Of a stretch of DNA of 6,633 bases, positions 1-6,632 are shown in pieces. The position numbers were made by a program, and so were the translations under genes. The notes beneath the pieces were generated by a model, which worked only from the letters and a program-made list of their open reading frames with translations, was not told the origin of the DNA and ran no database searches. This DNA is from Deinococcus yavapaiensis KR-236 (GTDB lineage Bacteria > Deinococcota > Deinococci > Deinococcales > Deinococcaceae): assembly GCF_003217515.1 (NCBI RefSeq), contig NZ_QJSX01000035.1, positions 1-6,633 of the forward strand, given 5' to 3'. The first letter of the stretch is position 1; each line of letters starts with the position of its first letter.

Positions 1-1
1 T

Positions 2-42
2 TCCTGGAGAGGTGAGCGGGCGGCGGAAGGTCGAGGGGCGGG
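2..42 (-). repeat. Left arm of 41-bp terminal inverted repeat
   Basis: Read on the minus strand, this segment is identical over 41 bases to positions 6592-6632 at the other end of the window. The first and last bases of the window do not match each other. The arm is very GC-rich and holds GGCGG and GGAAGG runs. The match stops sharply after 42. It most likely marks a dispersed repeat at which an assembled contig ended. A true terminal repeat of an element is possible, but no transposase or integrase lies between the arms. Confidence 0.9.
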
Positions 43-93
43 TCGTGTTCAGGGAAGGGTCACGCTAAGTCTTTGTTTGGCTCCTAAGCGGTG

Positions 94-224
94 TAACACC
101 TATCTGGCAAGGGATTCGTGAGATGGGAAAGCGCAAAGCACGAACTCAAGGGAACCAGGAGGAAAGCTATCTTGCGTACAAGCGCCACGGTGTTCCTCGG
201 TCATGCTGCTGATAATAGGTGTTA
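94..224. repeat. 10-bp inverted repeat bracketing a small ORF
   Basis: TAACACCTAT at 94-103 is perfectly inverted as ATAGGTGTTA at 215-224, 111 bp apart. The left arm overlaps a local palindrome, GGTGT-A-ACACC (90-100). The right arm overlaps the run of stop codons that ends the small ORF at 123-212. No flanking target-site duplication is visible. It could be a small non-autonomous element, a long-range RNA stem or chance. Confidence 0.5.
123..212 (+). CDS. Possible small protein, 29 residues, unrecognised
   Basis: An ATG at 123 opens 29 codons. The product starts MGKRKARTQG, is basic at the N-terminus and ends in a Cys-Cys pair. A Shine-Dalgarno-like AAGGGA (109-114) lies 8 nt upstream. The frame closes with three consecutive in-frame stops, TGA TAA TAG (210-218), which is unusual for chance sequence. 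No signal peptide or membrane segment is seen, and no family is recognised. No convincing promoter was found: TTGTTT at 73-78 has only a poor partner. It lies downstream of the lnt gene and on the opposite strand. It may equally be a non-coding remnant. Confidence 0.25.
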   Translation: MGKRKARTQGNQEESYLAYKRHGVPRSCC

Positions 225-304
225 AAACATAGAAATGCAAGGGGGGTCCCCACGTCTTGGAATAGCGAGCGGCTATGAACGCCCGTACCGCCCGACCAAC
301 CTGT

Positions 305-1768
<1,464 letters not shown>

Positions 1769-1898
1769 CGAGTCATGGTAGCGACATCGCCTCCAGCGAC
1801 GTCCAGCCTGTCATCACACGTGAACTGACTCATGGTGCCTGTGATGCGGCCAGTGGGTGACACCTGTCATTTTCAGAGCGACCGAACGCTCCCTCGCT

Positions 1899-2215
1899 GA
1901 TGGGGAACTGGCGGGTACGCAGGGGAGGTCTCGGATGCCCTCCGGATCTGCATTCCCGGTGTCGCGAGCACGCTCGGGGAGTCTGCCTCGAAGACTGGGC
2001 TTCAGCAGGACATGCGTGAATGCCTTGCTGCCCACGCAGAATTGGTCTCGCCGTCCTTCTCTTGGAAACAGGATACTCATGCCGTCATTATCGGTGTTGT
2101 AACAGTAGATTATTGGGGGCTAGAGGAACCTCACCGGCAGGTGCTGGCCCTCTCGCTTCAGGCACGAATGCTTTGCCACCTCAAGAGTGGGATGGCAACG
2201 TCTGATCGGGACTAA
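1899..2215 (+). pseudogene. Unrecognised open stretch, possible gene relic
   Basis: This frame is open for 105 codons from just after a TGA to a TAA at 2213-2215. The only in-frame ATG that would give a sizeable product is at 2012 (67 residues). An AGGA-like run sits only about 2 nt before that ATG, too close for a normal ribosome binding site. The translation has protein-like composition, for example VDYWGLEEPHRQVLALSLQA near the end, but I recognise no family. Third-position GC falls towards the 3' part, unlike the neighbouring genes. It may be the 3' remnant of a lost gene or chance. No function is proposed. Confidence 0.2.
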
Positions 2216-2326
2216 CGCGCAACACGGGAAACGCCAGTTGTGCGCTTTTGCCGGAAAGGAAGTGAGCCGTCTTCGGTGGTCGTTGCCGATTTTGGTTGGA
2301 TTGCTGAAGTCTCCGGAAAGGGTGTC

Positions 2327-2353
2327 TTGACAAAGGATGTTCTAACATATAAA
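2327..2353 (+). promoter_or_regulatory. Sigma70-like promoter for the MDR oxidoreductase
   Basis: A perfect -35 hexamer TTGACA (2327-2332) and TATAAA (2348-2353) are separated by 15 bp, slightly short of the ideal 17. The region is AT-rich compared with its surroundings. It lies about 75 nt before the start codon at 2430, with no stronger candidate nearby. The 12-bp palindrome at 2337-2348 fills the spacer, so a bound protein there would block polymerase. Confidence 0.6.
2337..2348. promoter_or_regulatory. Candidate operator ATGTT-CT-AACAT
   Basis: This perfect inverted repeat has 5-bp arms and a 2-bp centre and lies between the -35 and -10 elements of the promoter at 2327-2353. It resembles the core of the Deinococcus radiation/desiccation response motif but is one base shorter at the centre. 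A related sequence, GTGTT-AA-AACAT, occurs at 219-230. The position suggests repression. The regulator is unknown, and no regulator gene is in the window. Confidence 0.35.
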
Positions 2354-2417
2354 GTAACCACCAGCGAAGAACAAAAGAAAGCAGCCGCCACAACGCACCA
2401 CACACCCCTCACGAAAT

Positions 2418-2423
2418 AAGGAG
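2418..2423 (+). promoter_or_regulatory. Ribosome binding site AAGGAG of the MDR gene
   Basis: AAGGAG lies 6 nt before the ATG at 2430. This near-perfect Shine-Dalgarno sequence fixes the start. Confidence 0.85.
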
Positions 2424-2429
2424 CCCCAC

Positions 2430-3380
2430 ATGCGCGCACTTCACGTTCCCGCCGCCAGCGAACAACCCCAACTCTCCGATATCCCGGCTCCGACGGCCAC
2501 TGAAGGCACCGTCCTGATTCGCGTCAAAGCTGCTGGCTTGAATCCCATTGACAACGGCGTCGCCGCGGGCATGCTGGCTCAGTACGGCCTGCCGCACGAG
2601 TACCCCGTGGTGCTGGGACGTGACGCCGCCGGCATCGTCGAAGCCGTCGGGGCGGGCGTCGATCACGTCGCCGTCGGTGACGAAGTGCTCGGCCACGTGC
2701 TGCTCGCGCCACCCATCTCCGCCGGCACGCTCGCCGAACTCGCGCTGCTGCCCGCCGACGCCGTCACCAAGAAGCCCGCCAAGTTGGACTTCACCACGGC
2801 CGCCGCCCTTCCGCTCGCTGGAGCGTCGGCGGTTCAAGTGATCGACGCGATCAACCCGCAAGCCGGTCAAACCGTGCTCGTCAACGGCGCGTCGGGCGGT
2901 GTGGGGTCCTTCGTCGTGCAACTGCTTGCGGCTCGAGGCGTGACCGTCATCGCCACCGGCAGAGCCACGGACGTCACTCGTTTGACCGAACTCGGCGCGT
3001 CCAAGGTCATCGACTTCACCGCCGGATCGGTTGCCGAGCAAGTTCGCGCGGCCTCCCCTGAAGGTGTGGACGCCATGATCAACTTGCACGGCATGGACCC
3101 CGCGGGCGTTCCCGTGGGCGCGGTGCGCCGTGGCGGCCGGATCTCCAGCCTCGCGGCGATGCCGGATGAAGCGACGTTGAGCGCGGCCGGCGTGACGGGC
3201 ACGCCCGTCATGAGCCGCCCGACGCGGGACGTGCTCGCGCCGCTCGCCGAGCAAGCGGCCGCCGGGACGCTCAAGGTCGTCGTGTCCGATGTGTTGCCGC
3301 TCGACCGGGCCGCTGAGGGTTTGGGGCGTCTGGCCACGGGTGGTGCGAGCGGGAAGCTCGTCGTGACCCTCGAAGACTGA
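2430..3380 (+). CDS. MDR-family NADP-dependent quinone oxidoreductase (zinc-free)
   Basis: This 316-residue protein has the length usual for the quinone reductase branch of the medium-chain dehydrogenase/reductase superfamily. These cytosolic enzymes reduce quinones or activated double bonds with NAD(P)H. The N-terminal GroES-like domain includes AAGLNPID (34-41) and GRDAAGIVEAVG (63-74). The Rossmann domain begins near 147 and carries the dinucleotide-binding loop GASGGVG (153-159). The C-terminus has GGASGKLVV (304-312), typical of the family. No cysteine is seen, so neither the catalytic nor the structural zinc site of alcohol dehydrogenases is present. The start has a strong RBS and a good promoter upstream. 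The next gene starts 132 nt downstream on the same strand and encodes another quinone reductase, supporting a shared role in quinone or electrophile detoxification. The exact substrate cannot be read from the sequence. Confidence 0.95.
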   Translation: MRALHVPAASEQPQLSDIPAPTATEGTVLIRVKAAGLNPIDNGVAAGMLAQYGLPHEYPVVLGRDAAGIVEAVGAGVDHVAVGDEVLGHVLLAPPISAGTLAELALLPADAVTKKPAKLDFTTAAALPLAGASAVQVIDAINPQAGQTVLVNGASGGVGSFVVQLLAARGVTVIATGRATDVTRLTELGASKVIDFTAGSVAEQVRAASPEGVDAMINLHGMDPAGVPVGAVRRGGRISSLAAMPDEATLSAAGVTGTPVMSRPTRDVLAPLAEQAAAGTLKVVVSDVLPLDRAAEGLGRLATGGASGKLVVTLED

Positions 3381-3512
3381 ACTTCGACTTCTCAACTGGA
3401 AGAAACTCGATTTCGCTGAACGAGAGGGGCAGCGTCGTGTCACTCACTGACACCGACCTGCCCTTTGTCCGGTCATCCCACGAATATGACCGCTCACCTT
3501 CAGGAGCACCTC
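3381..3512 (+). promoter_or_regulatory. Spacer before qorB with a 17-bp inverted repeat
   Basis: This 132-nt gap contains GTGTCA-CTCAC-TGACAC (3437-3453), a perfect inverted repeat with 6-bp arms and a 5-nt centre. It could be an operator or a small hairpin; there is no T-tract after it. A weak promoter-like pair, TTGTCC (3465-3470) and TATGAC (3485-3490), has a 14-bp spacer and would give a very short leader. The gene may therefore be transcribed from its own promoter or by read-through from the upstream oxidoreductase gene. Confidence 0.35.
3502..3506 (+). promoter_or_regulatory. Ribosome binding site AGGAG deciding the qorB start
   Basis: AGGAG lies 6 nt before the ATG at 3513. It selects this ATG over in-frame starts at 3465 and 3486, which lack such a site and would add 16 or 9 residues before the family's normal N-terminus. 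Confidence 0.85.
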
Positions 3513-4382
3513 ATGATTGCAGTCACCGGCGCTACCGGCCACCTTGGCCGTCTCACCCTTCAAGCCCTCCTTCGACGCGGCGTGCCCGCCAGCGACCTGA
3601 TTGCCGTCGTTCGCAACCCGGCCAAAGCCGCTGACCTCACCGCGCAAGGCGTCCAAGTCCGCCAAGGGGACTACTTTCAACCAGACACCTTGGTCAACGC
3701 CCTCGAGGCGGTCGACACGCTGCTGCTAATCAGCAGCAGCGACTTCCAAGATCGCGTCGGACAGCACCGCAACGTCGTGGCCGCCGCCAAAACGGCTGGT
3801 GTGAAGCGCATCGCGTACACCAGTATTCTCGGCGCGGACACCACTTCCATGCTGCTCGCACGTGACCACCACGCTACGGAAGAACTGATTCGTGAATCGG
3901 GCCTGCCGTACGTGATCTTGCGCAACGGCTGGTACACCGAGAACTACACCGGCACGCTCGAGCAGACCCTCGCGCAAGGCGTGATTCTCGGCGCGGCCGG
4001 CGACGGCCGCTTCACTCCCGCCACCCGCGCCGATTATGCCGAGGCGGCCGCGGCCGTGCTCACCACGGAAGGCCACGAGAACGTCACCTACGAACTTGGC
4101 GGGGACGAGGCGGTCACCATGTTGTACCTTGCCGCGGAGCTCGGCCGCCAGGGTGGTCGGCCTGTCACGTACCAGAACCTCCCAGGCGAAGAGTACACCC
4201 GGATGCTCGTGAGCTTCGGCCTGCCGGAAGGCTTCGCGACCATCCTCGCCGACTCGGACGCCGGGATCGAACGTGGCGACCTCGCTACCAGCAGCGGTGA
4301 CCTGCGCCGCCTCATCGGCCGACCCACCACGCCCCTCGCGGACGCCCTTCATACGGCGTTGCATTCCGTCAACCTGAAGTGA
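3513..4382 (+). CDS. qorB: NAD(P)H:quinone oxidoreductase type 2 (QorB-like, NmrA/atypical SDR)
   Basis: This 289-residue protein closely resembles E. coli QorB/YtfG (about 286 residues), a cytosolic enzyme that reduces quinones with NADPH. The start MIAVTGATGHLG carries the GxxGxxG nucleotide loop (6-12). Other shared blocks are VVRNPAKA (32-39), LLLISSSD (70-77), AYTSILGADT (101-110), LRNGWYTENY (136-145), GAAGDG (160-165), ATRADYA (170-176), VTYQNL (218-223) and IGRPTTPLA (268-276). The Tyr-x-x-x-Lys pair of classical short-chain dehydrogenases is not required in this branch. In E. coli the neighbour is ytfH, an HxlR-type regulator; no such gene is in this window. The DUF3105 gene begins 4 nt after the stop, so the two are probably one transcript. 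Function by homology is secure; the natural quinone is unknown. Confidence 0.95.
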   Translation: MIAVTGATGHLGRLTLQALLRRGVPASDLIAVVRNPAKAADLTAQGVQVRQGDYFQPDTLVNALEAVDTLLLISSSDFQDRVGQHRNVVAAAKTAGVKRIAYTSILGADTTSMLLARDHHATEELIRESGLPYVILRNGWYTENYTGTLEQTLAQGVILGAAGDGRFTPATRADYAEAAAAVLTTEGHENVTYELGGDEAVTMLYLAAELGRQGGRPVTYQNLPGEEYTRMLVSFGLPEGFATILADSDAGIERGDLATSSGDLRRLIGRPTTPLADALHTALHSVNLK

Positions 4383-4386
4383 CGTC

Positions 4387-5037
4387 GTGAGCAAGAAGCG
4401 CCCCTCGTCCAACAGCGGCAAAACAAGCAACACTCCCGGAAAAACCGCCAATGCTCCGAGCAAGACCGGCCATGCTCCCGGCAAGATCACCAATGCCCAG
4501 AAGCTTCGTCAAGCGCAGCGCAAAGCGCAGTTGCGCACCTGGATCATCACGGGTGTGAGCGTCGCGGCCGTCGTGGGTGGCGTGATCGCTTGGAATGCCA
4601 CCACTCGAGTCGATGGCGTCACCAGCTTCAGTTACGCGGGAAGTGTCCACCAGCAAGGCACCGTGCAGTACGCCGAAACGCCTCCTGTGGGTGGCCCGCA
4701 CCATCCCGCGTGGTTCAACTGCGGCGTGTACCGCCAACCCATCACCAAGGAGCAAGCCGTGCACTCGATGGAGCACGGTGCCGTGTGGATTACGTACCGA
4801 CCCGACCTTCCGCAAGCACAGGTCAAGATCCTCGAACGACTCGTCGATGGGTACACGTACACGTTGCTCTCCCCGTACCCTGGGCTGGACACGCCCGTCG
4901 TGATCAGTGCTTGGAACCGACAGTTGCGCGTGCAGGACGTGAACGACCCCCGCCTCGGGCAGTTCCTGGCGAAGTTCGAGCAGGGCAGCCAGGCGCCGGA
5001 ACGTGGCGCGCCCTGCATCGGGGGCGCCAGCTCGTAA
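4387..5037 (+). CDS. DUF3105 membrane-anchored protein
   Basis: This 216-residue protein is of unknown function. Residues 1-50 are basic, low in complexity and probably cytoplasmic, with four tandem 7-residue units at 11-38. One transmembrane segment (about 51-69) follows. The rest is the DUF3105 domain, predicted outside: TPPVGGPHHPAWFNCGVY (98-115), AVHSMEHGAVWITYRPDL (124-141), and GAPCIGG near the end (207-213). His105, His106, Cys112, His126 and His130 are conserved-looking and could bind metal; Cys112 and Cys210 could pair as a disulfide. Both are inferences. The start is GTG, 4 nt after the qorB stop, with no clear Shine-Dalgarno sequence, so translation may be coupled to qorB. The next in-frame ATG falls within the domain, so it is not an alternative. 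The family assignment is firm. Confidence 0.93.
   Translation: MSKKRPSSNSGKTSNTPGKTANAPSKTGHAPGKITNAQKLRQAQRKAQLRTWIITGVSVAAVVGGVIAWNATTRVDGVTSFSYAGSVHQQGTVQYAETPPVGGPHHPAWFNCGVYRQPITKEQAVHSMEHGAVWITYRPDLPQAQVKILERLVDGYTYTLLSPYPGLDTPVVISAWNRQLRVQDVNDPRLGQFLAKFEQGSQAPERGAPCIGGASS
4417..4500 (+). repeat. 21-bp tandem repeat, four units, inside the DUF3105 gene
   Basis: Four consecutive 21-bp units encode GKTSNTP, GKTANAP, SKTGHAP and GKITNAQ (residues 11-38). The units differ by several substitutions, so the array is old rather than freshly expanded. It lies in the cytoplasmic tail before the membrane segment and gives a flexible, Lys-rich linker. Unit number may vary between strains. Confidence 0.8.
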
Positions 5038-5199
5038 TCGACCGACAAGAGCCTCATCGAAGGTTGACGTCAAGGCATGGCCATGGGAGCGACCCGCTGA
5101 AAAGGCTGTTCATTCGCTGATTTACAAAGCGGACTTGCGCGCTAGAAGGTGCGTGAATGCGAGGGATAGCTCGGCATCTTACCTTTACGGCTGAGTTTG

Positions 5200-5245
5200 G
5201 CGAACGAGACGCACCACTCCACATGGAATGGTGCGTCTCGTTCGC
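5200..5245. terminator. Strong stem-loop, possible terminator without T-tract
   Basis: A perfect 17-bp stem (5200-5216 with 5229-5245) is extended inside by one mismatch and TCCA/TGGA pairs around a 2-nt apex (5222-5223). In practice the tip would open. It lies about 160 nt after the DUF3105 stop codon. There is no T-run on either side, so it is not a classical intrinsic terminator. It could still end transcription, protect the 3' end of the qorB-DUF3105 transcript, or be a copy of a dispersed palindromic repeat. Confidence 0.5.
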
Positions 5246-5450
5246 TGGGCGTGTGGGGGATAGAGACTGGCTCTCGTGTGACCGACCACGATCGTCAGTA
5301 GGCGGTCCGTCGAGGTTGGCGTGCGAACGTTGGGACGTTGTGCGGCGTCAAGTTCTCCTCGTTGATGGTCCTTGTTGGAGGATTGGCTGCTGAAGCTCTG
5401 GAGGGTCAACAGCGGGGCAATCTCGACAGAGGGATGGCGCAGGGGAGAGC

Positions 5451-5477
5451 AGGTGCCTGTCCTGTTGTTGAGCACCT
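5451..5477. promoter_or_regulatory. Candidate operator AGGTGC-N15-GCACCT
   Basis: Perfect 6-bp arms at 5451-5456 and 5472-5477 flank a 15-nt centre. The right arm ends one base before the -35 element of the candidate promoter at 5479-5507, a usual place for an activator or repressor. The arms are short, so chance cannot be excluded. Confidence 0.25.
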
Positions 5478-5478
5478 C

Positions 5479-5507
5479 TTGCATTTCTCTGTTGAAACAC
5501 CTAATAT
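5479..5507 (+). promoter_or_regulatory. Candidate promoter for the VOC gene
   Basis: TTGCAT (5479-5484) and TAATAT (5502-5507) are separated by 17 bp, with four of six consensus matches each. The start of transcription would fall near 5514, giving a leader of about 150 nt before the GTG at 5661. No better pair was found closer to the gene. Confidence 0.4.
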
Positions 5508-5649
5508 TGAAGGCATGAGCGCTTGACAGCTTCAAACCATCAGAGCGCCCACCAATCTCTGCCAAGCCCTTCTCTTGCTCGACGCTGCTTCCCATCTGGC
5601 CCCGCTGTTTCTCTTATCAAATACTTGTCACACCACCCAGTAGCACAAC

Positions 5650-5655
5650 AAGGAG
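5650..5655 (+). promoter_or_regulatory. Ribosome binding site AAGGAG deciding the VOC start
   Basis: AAGGAG lies 5 nt before the GTG at 5661. This supports GTG as the start rather than the in-frame ATG at 5523, which would add 46 residues with no family counterpart. Confidence 0.8.
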
Positions 5656-5660
5656 TTGAC

Positions 5661-6584
5661 GTGAACGTTCCCCCCACCATTCCCTATCTGCAACTTCCCG
5701 CTGAGCGCATCGGACAAGCTCCCCCTCACCACACCCTGCCCGCCACCGTTCGCCTCAGCACCGTCACCCTCCAAATCAACGACCTTGACGCGTCCCTGGA
5801 TTACTACACCCGCATCATCGGCCTGCACCTCCACCAACAAGAAGGACGCACTGCCCGCCTCGGCACGCCCGACGGCCAAATCCTCCTCGAACTGCGCGAA
5901 AAGAAAGGCGTGAAGTACGCGCCGCACCGAGGCCGCCTCGGCCTCTACCACTTCGCGCTGCTCCTCCCCACCCGCGACGACCTCGCCCGCTTTGTGCGCA
6001 ACGCCCTCAGCCTCGGTGTCCACGTCGGCGCGGGCGACCACCACTTCAGCGAAGCGACGTATCTGCAAGACCCCGACGGCATCAGCATCGAGGTGTACCG
6101 CGACCGTCCCCGCGAGGACTGGCAAGTCACCGAAGGCGGCGAAATCGTCGGTCGCGGTGACCCCCTCGATCTCCAAGCCCTCGCGGCCACTGCCAGCACC
6201 ACGCCTTGGACCGGCTTGCCGAACGGCACGACCATCGGTCATATGCACTTCTACGTCGGCGACCTCGACAACGCCGCCCGCTTCTACCACGCGGGCCTCG
6301 GCTTTCCCAAGGTCACCTGGTCCTTCATCGCCCCCTTTGGCTTGTTCATGGGCGCGGGCGGCTACCACCACCACATCGGCGTGAACACCTGGGCGGCCGG
6401 CAGTGCCCCCTCGGGCGAGAACGACGCGCGCCTGCTCACCTGGGACCTCGTCTTGCCCGACCAGACCACGCTGGACCGCACGATCGCCAGCTTGCACGCC
6501 GAAGGGTTCGCCACTACCACCACGACGGACGGCGTCCTCGCGAGCGACCCCTGGGGCATCACCGTCCGCCTCCGCACGCTTTGA
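5661..6584 (+). CDS. VOC-family ring-cleaving dioxygenase, CatE-like (catechol 2,3-dioxygenase type)
   Basis: This 307-residue cytosolic protein is made of two vicinal-oxygen-chelate modules (about 32-148 and 190-307), like B. subtilis CatE (about 285 residues), an extradiol dioxygenase that opens catechol rings using a divalent metal. Shared blocks are GLYHFALLLP (94-103), SEATYLQDPDGISIEVYRDRP (130-150), GTTIGHMHFYVGDL (189-202), GYHHHIGVNTW (234-244) and DPWGITVRL (296-304). Candidate metal ligands are His97 and Glu144 in module 1 and His194, His196 and His236-238 in module 2; which set is used cannot be decided here. About 30 residues precede module 1, slightly more than in CatE. The gene stands alone after a 623-bp gap, with its own candidate promoter. 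Its codons lean strongly to C at the third position. A different aromatic diol substrate is possible. Confidence 0.92.
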   Translation: MNVPPTIPYLQLPAERIGQAPPHHTLPATVRLSTVTLQINDLDASLDYYTRIIGLHLHQQEGRTARLGTPDGQILLELREKKGVKYAPHRGRLGLYHFALLLPTRDDLARFVRNALSLGVHVGAGDHHFSEATYLQDPDGISIEVYRDRPREDWQVTEGGEIVGRGDPLDLQALAATASTTPWTGLPNGTTIGHMHFYVGDLDNAARFYHAGLGFPKVTWSFIAPFGLFMGAGGYHHHIGVNTWAAGSAPSGENDARLLTWDLVLPDQTTLDRTIASLHAEGFATTTTTDGVLASDPWGITVRLRTL

Positions 6585-6591
6585 CCTTCCG

Positions 6592-6632
6592 CCCGCCCCT
6601 CGACCTTCCGCCGCCCGCTCACCTCTCCAGGA
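6592..6632 (+). repeat. Right arm of 41-bp terminal inverted repeat
   Basis: This is the exact reverse complement of positions 2-42. It begins 7 nt after the stop codon of the VOC gene. Within and beside it the 11-mer GACCTTCCGCC occurs twice (6583-6593 and 6602-6612, 19 bp apart), and the gene's TGA stop lies at the edge of the first copy. Only the second copy falls inside the 41-bp match. The arm ends in CCAGGA, with AGGAG completing the window, so a ribosome binding site for a gene just outside is conceivable but cannot be tested here. Confidence 0.9.

Larger units (their letters stand above)
1..304. other. Left intergenic region, no firm gene
   Basis: This stretch holds the terminal repeat arm (2-42), a G-run-rich tract (35-59), the bracketed small ORF (94-224) and an AT-rich motif, GTGTT-AA-AACAT (219-230). 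A G6-T-C4 run sits at 241-251. Read on the minus strand, downstream of lnt, that GC block is followed by T-rich sequence. It could act as a weak transcription end for lnt, but the hairpin is too short and tight to call a terminator. Confidence 0.6.
1769..2429. other. 661-bp divergent intergenic region
   Basis: This gap separates lnt (minus) from the MDR oxidoreductase gene (plus). No firm gene is seen. It holds a palindrome TGACA-CC-TGTCA (1858-1869), an 8-bp direct repeat CCTGTCAT (1807-1814 and 1863-1870), an open but unrecognised plus-strand stretch ending at 2215, a 9-bp direct repeat CCGGAAAGG (2251-2259 and 2313-2321), and the promoter and RBS of the downstream gene. No convincing minus-strand promoter for lnt was found. 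The gap is long for a compact genome and may contain decayed coding sequence. Confidence 0.6.
5038..5660. other. 623-bp intergenic region before the VOC gene
   Basis: No gene is supported here. Visible items are a 10-bp palindrome TTGACGTCAA (5064-5073), a second one CATGGCCATG (5076-5085), the stem-loop at 5200-5245, an inverted repeat AGGTGC-N15-GCACCT (5451-5477) and a candidate promoter (5479-5507). A 136-codon minus-strand frame (5185-5595) spans most of it but has no recognisable domain and runs through the stem-loop. The frame of the VOC gene is also open upstream to 5523, without a ribosome binding site. Confidence 0.6.

Noticed and set aside
2409..3443. A 344-codon minus-strand open frame opposite the MDR oxidoreductase
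   Set aside because: Gly/Arg/His-rich translation without recognisable motifs; the plus-strand gene has a promoter, an RBS and full family motifs.
3465..3512. A longer qorB with 16 extra residues
   Set aside because: QorB proteins start at MIAxTGATG, and the ATG at 3513 has AGGAG 6 nt upstream; the upstream start has none.
5064..5085. Palindromes TTGACGTCAA and CATGGCCATG after the DUF3105 gene
   Set aside because: Too short and not positioned at any promoter; compatible with chance.
5185..5595. A 136-codon minus-strand frame in the gap before the VOC gene
   Set aside because: No recognisable domain, no RBS noticed, and it runs through the strong stem-loop and the candidate promoter.
5523..5660. 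A longer VOC protein with 46 extra residues
   Set aside because: No RBS at 5523 and no family counterpart for the extension; GTG at 5661 has a strong RBS. A promoter also overlaps just upstream.
5628..6497. A 289-codon minus-strand open frame opposite the VOC gene
   Set aside because: Val/Ala/Gly-rich shadow of the CatE-like gene, with no domain.
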